Below, in pieces: positions 1-5,931 of a stretch of DNA of 15,625 bases. The translations under genes were made by a program, and so were the position numbers. This DNA comes from Streptomyces katrae (lineage in GTDB: Bacteria > Actinomycetota > Actinomycetes > Streptomycetales > Streptomycetaceae), in the NCBI RefSeq assembly GCF_000966975.1, contig NZ_JZWV01000057.1:1-15625 (forward strand), in the 5' to 3' direction. Each line of letters opens with the position of its first letter. Positions within the stretch are counted from its first letter, which is position 1. Under the pieces are notes generated by a model. It worked only from the letters and a program-made list of their open reading frames with translations. It did no database searches and had not been told where the DNA came from.

Positions 1-13
1 CCCCGCCCGCCCC

Positions 14-520
14 TCAGTCCCACTGTCGGGCGGCCAGGGTTTCGACCGGGTGCGGCTTGCCGATGACGGCCAGGGCGATGAAGAAGTTGATCTGGCCGAT
101 CGCGATGGTCAGGGTGGCCAGCGCCTTCTCGTCGTAGTGCTTCGCCGCCTCCGCGTACAGCTCGTCCGACACCCGCTCCTTTCCCGGTGCCGCCGGCTGG
201 AGGGTGGCCTCCACCAGGGCGAGGGCGGCGCGTTCCGCCGGGCTGAAGCAGAGGGCGTCCTGCCAGGAGGCGACGGCGGTGATCTGCTCCTCGGAGACCC
301 CCGCCTTCCGCAGGAAGCCGGTGTTCAGGATGGTCAGGTAGGTGTTGTTGACGATCTGCCCCGCGCGCAGGTGGACGAGGCTGATGGTGCTGCGGGGGAC
401 CGACCGGTTGCCGGTGGCGCGGAAGAGGGCGGCGCTGATGTCGGCCAGTTCCGGCACGAACTCGCCCGGGTTCGGCATGCGGGAGATGGAGGTGGTCGCG
501 GTGGTCGGGGTGTCCGTCAT
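14..520 (-). CDS. Carboxymuconolactone decarboxylase / AhpD-fold protein without redox cysteines
   Basis: The 168-residue protein has the all-helical AhpD/CMD pattern: an N-terminal helix (about 23-35), a core helix around RAGQIVNNTY (52-61), the segment AGVSEEQITAV (73-83) and a C-terminal helix (130-155). Typical members carry a CxxC and a following His in the core helix, which reduce peroxiredoxin. Here those positions read N59, L62 and N66, and the only Cys is C91. The fold is therefore recognisable, but alkylhydroperoxidase activity should not be assumed. The ATG is preceded by a GAGGAG-like ribosome site about 10 bases upstream. The gene lies 100 bases downstream of the two-domain regulator on the same strand and may be co-transcribed with it. 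The fold is fairly secure; the function is unknown. Confidence 0.85.
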   Translation of the reverse strand: MTDTPTTATTSISRMPNPGEFVPELADISAALFRATGNRSVPRSTISLVHLRAGQIVNNTYLTILNTGFLRKAGVSEEQITAVASWQDALCFSPAERAALALVEATLQPAAPGKERVSDELYAEAAKHYDEKALATLTIAIGQINFFIALAVIGKPHPVETLAARQWD

Positions 521-620
521 GGCTGCCCGTCTCCTCGGGTGGTGGCCGCCGCCGGGTGCGTCGGCCTCACCTCACTGACGCCTGGGCGGACCCTGATGTG
601 ACAGCCCCGGCCGGGAAGCC

Positions 621-1379
621 TCAGGCCTCCCCGTCCGGCCCCTCCGAGCCCTCCGGCCCCGCCTCGGCCTCCGGCTTCGTGTGGAGGATCTCGCGAGCCT
701 GTTCCGCCGCCCGGGTGATGCTCTCGGAGACGAAGTCGACGAAGCGGGCGATGTTCTCCAGACGGACGCCCGCCGGGGTCTGGGGGCCGAGGACGCCGAC
801 GCCCTCACGGGCGGTCTCCGCCAGCTGGGCCGTGCCCTTGGCGCTGGCGATCATCGACTGGTACCAGACGTCGTTGTCGCAGACGTACCGTTCCCGCCGC
901 CGCTCGTCGCGTTCCCGGCGGACGAGGCCCTGGGTCTCCAGGAACGCGATCGCCTTGGAGATCGACGCCGGGCTGACCTGGAGCCGCTGGACGAGTTCCG
1001 CCGCGGTGAGGCTGCCGGAGTCGCTGGTGTAGAGGCAGGTCATGACCCGGGCCATCATCTTCGGCGTGCCCGTCGCGATGAGCACCGTCGTGAACGTCTC
1101 CTCGTACGCGGCCACCGCCTCGGGGTCGCGTCCGTGCGCCGGCGGCGGGGCCTCCGGGCCCCGGGGCGCCGCCTGCTTGCGGCGGTGGGCGCGGTGCTCG
1201 GTGGCGCGGTGGGCCAGGTCGGCACGGTAGGAGGCGGGGCCGCCGTTGCGCATGACCTCGCGGGTGACGGTGGAGGTCGGGCGGTCGAGCCGCCTGGCGA
1301 TCTCGGCGTAGGCGAGTCCGTCGGCCAGACCGAGCGCGATCTGCTGGCGTTCGGACTGGGTGAGTCTGCCTCCGGGCAT
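621..1379 (-). CDS. Two-domain HTH regulator (HTH_38-like plus GbsR/MarR winged helix)
   Basis: This is a 252-residue DNA-binding regulator. Residues 5-45 form a resolvase/IS30-type helix-turn-helix (LTQSERQQIALGLADG, then AEIARRLDRPTSTVTREV). A basic, proline-rich linker spans about 55-85. Residues 92-198 form a MarR/GbsR-type winged helix, with AAELVQRLQVSPASISKAI as the recognition region and a wing rich in Arg and Glu (153-164). An Arg-rich wing and a C-terminal amphipathic segment (205-232) suit a dimer. The acidic tail (236-252) is probably disordered. The ATG has a strong AGGAGG site just upstream. The gene is divergent from the DUF4097 gene, and a 16-bp palindrome overlaps its own predicted -35 box, so autorepression is likely. 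The ligand is unknown. Confidence 0.88.
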   Translation of the reverse strand: MPGGRLTQSERQQIALGLADGLAYAEIARRLDRPTSTVTREVMRNGGPASYRADLAHRATEHRAHRRKQAAPRGPEAPPPAHGRDPEAVAAYEETFTTVLIATGTPKMMARVMTCLYTSDSGSLTAAELVQRLQVSPASISKAIAFLETQGLVRRERDERRRERYVCDNDVWYQSMIASAKGTAQLAETAREGVGVLGPQTPAGVRLENIARFVDFVSESITRAAEQAREILHTKPEAEAGPEGSEGPDGEA

Positions 1380-1412
1380 TGCGTCCTCCTCGATGTGCGC
1401 GGCAAGGCGGCC

Positions 1413-1442
1413 AGCATAGCGTTCAGCTTCAGTTCATTGCAA
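1413..1442 (-). promoter_or_regulatory. Predicted promoter of the two-domain regulator
   Basis: On the minus strand a TTGCAA -35 box (1442-1437) lies 18 bases from a TATGCT -10 box (1418-1413). This is close to the housekeeping sigma consensus, and transcription would start near 1406, about 27 bases before the ATG. The -35 box is the centre of the perfect palindrome described in the next entry. This is a prediction from sequence only. Confidence 0.55.
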
Positions 1443-1447
1443 TGAAC
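1421..1447. promoter_or_regulatory. Probable operator: 16-bp palindrome plus a third half-site
   Basis: GTTCATTGCAATGAAC at 1432-1447 is a perfect 16-bp palindrome. A third direct copy of the GTTCA half-site lies at 1421-1425. The half-site starts (1421, 1432 and 1443) are 11 bases apart, roughly one helical turn, so a dimer and an extra subunit could bind the same face. The site covers the regulator's predicted -35 box. The obvious candidate binder is the regulator itself; that is inference. Confidence 0.6.
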
Positions 1448-1457
1448 GCCAAGGTTT

Positions 1458-1558
1458 CGTTGCGTTAGATTCTGAATCGATGCAACGATTTGAAGCCTCT
1501 GACCTGCCAGAATAAGCATTCTGCGCAACGACGCCGTTGCCACTTCTGCGAACGCAAC
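1458..1558. repeat. Cluster of inverted CGTTGC / GCAACG motifs in the divergent promoter
   Basis: CGTTGC occurs at 1458-1463 and 1535-1540, and its complement GCAACG at 1482-1487 and 1525-1530. The first pair encloses an 11-base dyad, GATTCTGAATC (1468-1478), giving a nested foldback. The second pair is separated by only 4 bases. GTTGCGTT (1459-1466) also recurs inverted as AACGCAAC (1551-1558). The block lies between the regulator and DUF4097 starts and overlaps the candidate promoter or leader of the DUF4097 gene. It may be a second operator type or a structured leader. Confidence 0.5.
1490..1518 (+). promoter_or_regulatory. Candidate promoter for the DUF4097-hydrolase operon
   Basis: TTGAAG (1490-1495) is followed, after 17 bases, by TAAGCA (1513-1518). 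The -35 is reasonable and the -10 is weak. The position would give a leader of roughly 85-90 bases containing the 1525-1540 inverted repeat. No better pair was seen on this strand between 1380 and 1612. Confidence 0.3.
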
Positions 1559-1612
1559 TTAGCGTTTCTCCTGTCAGAAACCCCGCCAGGCAAGCAGACG
1601 CAGGAGACCACG

Positions 1613-2284
1613 ATGAACACGTTCGCCACCACCGCCGCCGTCTCGACCGTCCTCGACATCCCGGCCGGACGCGTCCGCCTCGTCGCCGCCGACCGCGCCG
1701 ACGCCGCGGTCGAGGTCCGCCCGATGGACGCCGCGAAGGGCCGGGACGTCAAGGCGGCCGAGGAGACCACGGTCGAGTTCCGGGACGGGGTCCTGCGGAT
1801 CGCCGCCGCACCGGGCAGGAGCCGGGTCATGGGCAACTCCGGCCAGGTCGAAGTGACCGTGCAGCTGCCCGCCGGCTCGCACGTCACGGCGACCGTGGCC
1901 GCCGCGGAGTTCCGCACCGCCGGACCGCTCGGCGAGCTCGTCTTCGAGGGCGCGCAGGCCGAGGTCACGGTGGACGAGGCCACCTCCGCCCGGCTGACCC
2001 TCCAGGCCGGTGACGTCGTACTCGGCCGCCTGAACGGTCCCGCGGAGATCAGCACCCAGAAGGGCGACATCACCATCGCCGAGGCCACGAAGGGCGACGT
2101 CATCCTGACCACCCAGCACGGCACCATCTCGGTCGGCGCCGCCCCCGGGGTCTCCGCCACCCTCGACGCCGGCACGAGCTACGGCCGGATCCACAACGCG
2201 CTGAACAACACCGACGGCGCCGCGGCCGCCCTCACCATCCGCGCGACCACCTCGTACGGCGACATCACCGCCCGCAGCCTCTGA
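1613..2284 (+). CDS. DUF4097 family beta-strand repeat protein
   Basis: The protein has 223 residues from the ATG at 1613, which follows a good ribosome site (CAGGAG, 1601-1606). An upstream in-frame ATG at 1490 would add 41 Cys/Arg-rich residues that run through the repeat-rich regulatory region, so it was not chosen. The sequence is a series of short beta strands with recurring Gly-Asp-Ile/Val and TSYGxI turns, for example GDITIAEATKGDVILTTQHG and TSYGDI near the end. This is the pattern of the DUF4097 (adhesin-like) beta-helix family. There is no signal peptide or membrane helix, so it is probably cytoplasmic. Members are common in actinobacteria and firmicutes and often sit beside regulators, but no biochemical function is established. 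It is probably in an operon with the serine hydrolase 111 bases downstream. Confidence 0.88.
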   Translation: MNTFATTAAVSTVLDIPAGRVRLVAADRADAAVEVRPMDAAKGRDVKAAEETTVEFRDGVLRIAAAPGRSRVMGNSGQVEVTVQLPAGSHVTATVAAAEFRTAGPLGELVFEGAQAEVTVDEATSARLTLQAGDVVLGRLNGPAEISTQKGDITIAEATKGDVILTTQHGTISVGAAPGVSATLDAGTSYGRIHNALNNTDGAAAALTIRATTSYGDITARSL

Positions 2285-2295
2285 CCGGCCCCCGC

Positions 2296-2382
2296 ATGAG
2301 CAGCGGCAGAACCCACCGCGACCGCACCACCCGCACCACCCGGACGACCCGCACCACCTACCCACCCCACTTACGCCCTTGA
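2296..2382 (+). CDS. Possible small ORF with Arg-Thr-Thr repeats (doubtful)
   Basis: A 28-codon ATG frame lies between the DUF4097 and hydrolase genes. It encodes an Arg/Thr-rich peptide with four RTT-type repeats, and its TGA overlaps the GAGGAG ribosome site of the next gene. That geometry would suit translational coupling. Against it, there is no ribosome site before the ATG, the repeats arise from a 9-base tandem DNA repeat, and one Leu codon is the rare TTA (2371-2373). It may simply be a spacer. Confidence 0.15.
   Translation: MSSGRTHRDRTTRTTRTTRTTYPPHLRP
2323..2358. repeat. Tandem 9-base repeat, four units
   Basis: Four consecutive 9-base units fill the spacer between the DUF4097 and hydrolase genes: CGCACCACC at 2323, 2332 and 2350, with a variant CGGACGACC at 2341. 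The unit length keeps the reading frame of the small ORF. The sequence is C/A-rich on the coding strand and has no obvious self-pairing. Confidence 0.75.
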
Positions 2383-2395
2383 GGAGCACACCACC

Positions 2396-3469
2396 ATGAC
2401 CGCCAACCACCACCGCCCCGAGCTCCAGCAGGCCATCCAGGACATCGTCGATTCCGGCTGGGCCGGGGTGCAGCTGCGGGTGAACGACCCGCGCGGCGAG
2501 TGGGTCGGCAGTGCCGGGGTGGCCCAGATGGGCGGCAGCGCCAAGCCGCCGACCGACGGGCACTTCCGGATCGGCAGCAACACCAAGTCCTTCACCGCCA
2601 CCCTCGTCCTCCTCCTGGTGGCCGACGGCCGCCTCGAACTCGACGGCCCGGTCGCCGACCACCTCCCCGAGTACGGGCTGGACCCGCGGATCACCCTCCG
2701 GATGGTGCTCCAGCACACCAGCGGGCTCTTCAACTTCACCGGCGAGTACTACGAGGACGGGACCACCGCCCCCGGGATCGCCTGGGAGGGCCAGGAATGG
2801 GTGGACAACCTGCTGCGCACCTACCGCCCCGAGGAACTGGTCCGGCTGGCCCTGTCCAAGCCCGCGCGGTTCGAGCCGGGGACGGACTGGAGCTACTCCA
2901 ACACCAACTACGTCCTGCTCCGCCTGCTGGTCGAGAAGGTCACCGGCCGCCCGTTCGCCGAGGAGATGCGGACCCGGATCCTCGACCCGCTGGGCCTGTC
3001 GGGCACCGTGGTGCCGGACGCGTCGCCGGAGATCCCCGAGCCGCACGCCCACGCGACGTACACCTACCGGCACGGGGACGAGTGGAAGACCCTGGACGTC
3101 ACCCGCTCGAACCCGTCCTGGATCTCCGCCGCCGGTGACATGATCTCGACCACCCGCGACCTGCACGTCTTCTTCTCCGCCCTCATGGGCGGCCGGATCC
3201 TCCCCGCCGGACTGCTGGAGGAGATGCGCACCCCGCACCCCAAGCTGAACTACGGCCTCGGGCTGTTCGTGCAGCAGACGGAGGACGGCGGCACCGTCTA
3301 CACCCACAACGGCGGCATGTGGGGCTGGGGAGCGCTGATGTTCAGCTCGCCCGACGGCACGACCACCCTCACCGCCTCGCTGACCTGCGGGGACGCCCGG
3401 CTCGACATGATGCAGGTGGGGGAGCTGTTCGGGCAGGCCCAGAAGCGGCTGGTCGCCGAGGTGTTCTGA
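2396..3469 (+). CDS. Serine hydrolase, beta-lactamase / D-Ala-D-Ala carboxypeptidase fold
   Basis: This 357-residue protein belongs to the class C beta-lactamase / esterase / DD-peptidase superfamily. The three active-site elements are present: S61-N-T-K64 (nucleophile and general base), Y167-S-N169, and H304-N-G306, which replaces KTG as in many esterases and carboxypeptidases of the family. The region FEPGTDWSYSNTNYVLL is typical. No signal peptide or lipobox is visible, so it is either cytoplasmic or exported by an unrecognised route. That makes a direct peptidoglycan role uncertain, and an esterase or peptidase acting on small substrates is equally possible. The ATG has GAGGAG about 9 bases upstream. 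The gene is downstream of the DUF4097 gene and is followed by a strong terminator. Confidence 0.93.
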   Translation: MTANHHRPELQQAIQDIVDSGWAGVQLRVNDPRGEWVGSAGVAQMGGSAKPPTDGHFRIGSNTKSFTATLVLLLVADGRLELDGPVADHLPEYGLDPRITLRMVLQHTSGLFNFTGEYYEDGTTAPGIAWEGQEWVDNLLRTYRPEELVRLALSKPARFEPGTDWSYSNTNYVLLRLLVEKVTGRPFAEEMRTRILDPLGLSGTVVPDASPEIPEPHAHATYTYRHGDEWKTLDVTRSNPSWISAAGDMISTTRDLHVFFSALMGGRILPAGLLEEMRTPHPKLNYGLGLFVQQTEDGGTVYTHNGGMWGWGALMFSSPDGTTTLTASLTCGDARLDMMQVGELFGQAQKRLVAEVF

Positions 3470-3484
3470 GCCGGTGGTACGACG

Positions 3485-3519
3485 GAGGGGCGGGGCACGC
3501 CATGCGTGCCCCGCCCCTC
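3485..3519. terminator. Bidirectional terminator hairpin between the hydrolase and purA
   Basis: Perfect 16-base arms GAGGGGCGGGGCACGC (3485-3500) and GCGTGCCCCGCCCCTC (3504-3519) flank a 3-base loop. The hairpin lies 16 bases after the hydrolase stop and 21 bases after the purA stop on the other strand. No T-tract follows, as is usual for Streptomyces terminators. It should stop both convergent transcripts. Confidence 0.85.
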
Positions 3520-3540
3520 GACGCGTTACCGCTGTACTGC

Positions 3541-4824
3541 CTACAGGAACGAGTTGATCTCGATCGTCTCGGTGCGGCCCGGGCCGACGCCGATCGCGGA
3601 GATCGGGGCGCCCGACATCTCCTCCAGTGCCTTCACGTAGTTCTGCGCGTTCTTCGGCAGGTCGGCGAAGGTCTTGGCCTTGGTGATGTCCTCGGACCAG
3701 CCCGGCAGGGTTTCGTAGATCGGCTTCGCGTGGTGGAAGTCGGTCTGCGAGTAGGGCAGCTCCTCGACGCGCTTGCCGTCGATCTCGTACGCGACGCAGA
3801 CCGGGATCTCCTCCCAGCCGGTCAGCACGTCGAGCTTGGTGAGGAAGAAGTCCGTCAGGCCGTTCACGCGGGTGGCGTAGCGGGCGATCGGGGCGTCGAA
3901 CCAGCCGCAGCGGCGGTCGCGGCCGGTGGTCACGCCGCGCTCGCCGCCGATGCGGCGCAGCGCCTCGCCGTCCTCGTCGAACAGCTCGGTCGGGAACGGA
4001 CCGGCGCCGACGCGGGTGGTGTAGGCCTTGAGGATGCCGATGACGCGGCTGATCTTCGTCGGGCCCACGCCGGTGCCGGTGCAGGCGCCGCCGGCGGTCG
4101 GGTTCGAGGAGGTGACGAAGGGGTACGTGCCGTGGTCGACGTCGAGCAGGGTGCCCTGGCCGCCCTCGAAGAGCACGACCTTGTCCTCGTCCAGCGCGTT
4201 GTTGAGGATCAGGGTGGTGTCGGCGACGTACGGCTTGATCTGCTCCGCGTACTGGAGCATCTCCTCGACGATCGCGTCGACCTCGATGGCGCGGCGGTTG
4301 TAGAGCTTGGCGAGGAGCTGGTTCTTGTTCTCCAGCGCCGCCTCGACCTTCTGGCTGAGGATGGACTCGTCGTACAGGTCCTGGACGCGGATGCCGACGC
4401 GGTTGATCTTGTCCGCGTAGGTCGGGCCGATGCCGCGGCCGGTCGTACCGATCTTGCGCTTGCCGAGGAAGCGCTCGCCGACCTTGTCGAGGGTGACGTT
4501 GTACGGCGTGATGAGGTGCGCGTTGCCGCTGATGAGCAGCTTGGAGGTGTCGATGCCGCGTTCGTTCAGGCCGCGCAGCTCGGAGAGCAGGACGGCGGGG
4601 TCGACGACGACACCGTTGCCGATGACCGGCGTGCATCCGGGGGAGAGGATGCCGGAGGGGAGGAGGTGCAGCGCGTACTTCTGGTCGCCTACGACCACCG
4701 TGTGGCCGGCGTTGTTGCCACCCTGGTAGCGCACCACATAGTCAACGGAACCACCGAGCAGGTCGGTGGCCTTTCCCTTGCCCTCGTCACCCCACTGAGC
4801 TCCGAGCAGCACAAGAGCGGGCAC
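3541..4824 (-). CDS. purA: Adenylosuccinate synthetase
   Basis: The enzyme joins IMP and aspartate using GTP to form adenylosuccinate, the first committed step from IMP to AMP. The 427 residues match the usual length. Visible signatures are the P-loop-like WGDEGKGK (11-18) with catalytic D13, the GGNNAGHT segment containing H41, [13 protein letters not shown] (127-139), the VTTGRDRR region around 298-305, TKLDVLTG (329-336) and a C-terminal GVGPGR. Translation starts at a GTG, preceded by GAAGAGGTG at suitable spacing. The gene is monocistronic by context: it is divergent from the kinase-like gene and ends at the bidirectional hairpin. This is a conserved housekeeping gene and the confidence is high. 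Confidence 0.98.
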   Translation of the reverse strand: MPALVLLGAQWGDEGKGKATDLLGGSVDYVVRYQGGNNAGHTVVVGDQKYALHLLPSGILSPGCTPVIGNGVVVDPAVLLSELRGLNERGIDTSKLLISGNAHLITPYNVTLDKVGERFLGKRKIGTTGRGIGPTYADKINRVGIRVQDLYDESILSQKVEAALENKNQLLAKLYNRRAIEVDAIVEEMLQYAEQIKPYVADTTLILNNALDEDKVVLFEGGQGTLLDVDHGTYPFVTSSNPTAGGACTGTGVGPTKISRVIGILKAYTTRVGAGPFPTELFDEDGEALRRIGGERGVTTGRDRRCGWFDAPIARYATRVNGLTDFFLTKLDVLTGWEEIPVCVAYEIDGKRVEELPYSQTDFHHAKPIYETLPGWSEDITKAKTFADLPKNAQNYVKALEEMSGAPISAIGVGPGRTETIEINSFL

Positions 4825-4925
4825 AGGCGTACACCTCTTCCGGATGGGGCATGTCCAAGGTCAGGGGGCGTACGACGATGTACACCGCAGGCTGAGCCGT
4901 CGGACCGGTGCCCCGGAATAGACGA

Positions 4926-4953
4926 AGGCCCTGGCGCAATAGCGCAAGGGCCT
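4926..4953. promoter_or_regulatory. Hairpin in the purA / kinase-like divergent leader
   Basis: AGGCCCT (4926-4932) and GCGC (4934-4937) pair with GCGC (4942-4945) and AGGGCCT (4947-4953). There is one G/A mismatch and a 4-base AATA loop. It lies 102 bases before the purA GTG and 34 bases before the other gene's GTG, so it falls in either leader. On the minus strand a TAGCAT -10-like box occurs just upstream (4969-4964), which would place the hairpin at the start of the purA transcript. It could be an attenuator, an mRNA-stabilising stem or a boundary terminator. Confidence 0.5.
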
Positions 4954-4973
4954 CTTGCACAAAGATGCTACCC

Positions 4974-4982
4974 GAGGAAGGA
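4974..4982 (+). promoter_or_regulatory. Ribosome binding site that fixes the GTG start at 4988
   Basis: GAGGAAGGA ends 5 bases before the GTG at 4988-4990. The earlier in-frame ATG at 4955 lies directly after the hairpin and has no ribosome site, and the ATG at 5009 also lacks one. GTG 4988 is therefore the preferred start. Confidence 0.7.
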
Positions 4983-4987
4983 CCGAG

Positions 4988-5854
4988 GTGTCGGCTCCAG
5001 AGCCCACCATGAGCCATGCGGGCGCGCCGGTAGGCGGTCTGCTCGTGCTCGTCGACCCGGTCGCCCGCCGTCTTGACGGCGAGTCCGTGCGAATCGCGAA
5101 GGATGTGCTGTCAGCGGGGGCTGCGGCGAAAATCTGCCTCCCGGATTCGCAGGAGGAATTTGCGCGGGCGCTCGCCCGCCGGGGTCATCGGCGGCCGGTG
5201 GTGGTGGGCGACGACGGGGCGCTGGTGCGCGCCGTGGGCCTGCTGCACGGGGAGCCGGGGCCCGGGGAGGTCGCCGTCTCGCTCGTACCGGTGGGGCCGG
5301 CGGGGTCGCTGGCGCTGGCGCGTTCGCTGGGGGTGCCGCTGTCGGTGGTGTTCGCGGCGCGGGCCGCGCTGGATGGGGTGACCCGGCCGCGGGACCTGCT
5401 GGTGGACGACTGCGGCGGGGTGGTGCTGGGCGGGCTGCGGATCGCCGCACCGCCGGCGCCGGCCGTGCGGCGGGCCGGGGGGTACCGGTCGCTGCTGCGG
5501 ACCCTGCTGCCGGCTCCGGCGGCGGCGCCGGGGGCGGTGCAGTCGCTGCGGGTGGAGGTCGACGGGGTGGTCCTGGTGGACGCCGACCGTCCCGTGGAGG
5601 ACGTCGCGGTACGGACCCGCGAGGACGGCGGGCCGGCCCGGGTGGTGGTCCGGCTCCCGGGCGGGGCGCCGCTGACCGGGTACGGGGAGGCGGTGACGGT
5701 GTCCGTGACGGGCCCCGCGGCGTCCTTCCACTACCGCGCCGACCACGCCCCAGCGGGCCTCCCGACCCGCCGCCGCACCTGGACCCGCCTCCCGTCCGCC
5801 TGGTCCCTGACCCTGCCGCGCGAGCTGGGTTCCTCCGGCCCCGCCGGCGTTTGA
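4988..5854 (+). CDS. Degenerate diacylglycerol-kinase-like protein
   Basis: The predicted protein has 288 residues. Its first half follows the lipid-kinase (DAGKc) layout: a beta strand LLVLVDPVA (18-26), a helix, VVVGDDGALVRAVGLL (71-86) where active kinases have GGDGT, and VPVGPAGSLALARSLGVP (100-117) where they have PxGTGNDxAR. A beta-rich second half (185-255) matches the C-terminal domain of the family. The phosphate-binding glycines and the GTGN motif are altered, so kinase activity is doubtful and a binding or regulatory role is possible. The last residues, SSGPAGV, come from a dispersed repeat. It is divergent from purA. The family call is moderate and the function is unknown. Confidence 0.75.
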   Translation: MSAPEPTMSHAGAPVGGLLVLVDPVARRLDGESVRIAKDVLSAGAAAKICLPDSQEEFARALARRGHRRPVVVGDDGALVRAVGLLHGEPGPGEVAVSLVPVGPAGSLALARSLGVPLSVVFAARAALDGVTRPRDLLVDDCGGVVLGGLRIAAPPAPAVRRAGGYRSLLRTLLPAPAAAPGAVQSLRVEVDGVVLVDADRPVEDVAVRTREDGGPARVVVRLPGGAPLTGYGEAVTVSVTGPAASFHYRADHAPAGLPTRRRTWTRLPSAWSLTLPRELGSSGPAGV

Positions 5855-5925
5855 GGCCCGGGGGTACCCCCAGTGGTGGCTGTGGGGAGGGTCTGGGGCG
5901 GAGCCCCGCCACCGGGCGGCGGGGC
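5829..5925. terminator. Streptomyces dispersed repeat tail with terminator-like stems
   Basis: The end of the kinase-like gene and the spacer contain the phrase CCGGCCCCGCCGGCGTTTGA, followed by a CTGGGGCGGAGCCCCG element. I recall this combination as recurring at many Streptomyces gene ends. Stems include GGGGGTACCCCC (5860-5871) and GGGGC/GCCCC (5895-5899 with 5903-5907). An alternative is CCCCGCC (5904-5910) with GGCGGGG (5918-5924), which excludes the previous stem. The block lies between convergent genes and probably ends both transcripts. Confidence 0.6.
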
Positions 5926-5931
5926 GGCCGG

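Noticed and set aside
606..615. Palindrome CCCGGCCGGG after the regulator stop
   Set aside because: Ten-base G/C palindromes are frequent by chance in this composition, and it has no loop or tail to support a terminator.
1490..1612. ATG at 1490 as the start of the DUF4097 gene
   Set aside because: It has no ribosome site and would translate the inverted-repeat promoter region. The ATG at 1613 has a good ribosome site and begins at the conserved domain.
2323..2358. CRISPR-like array from the repeated 9-mers
   Set aside because: The units are contiguous with no spacers and far too short. It is a simple tandem repeat.
1574..4636. A 1020-codon open frame on the minus strand
   Set aside because: It runs antisense through the DUF4097 and hydrolase genes and in another frame of purA. 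Its product is a low-complexity Arg/Gly/Pro run, typical of shadow frames in high-GC DNA.
3319..5076. A 585-codon plus-strand open frame
   Set aside because: It is antisense to purA across the whole of that gene and crosses both the terminator and the divergent leader. The composition is Val/Asp/Arg/Ala-rich with no domain pattern.
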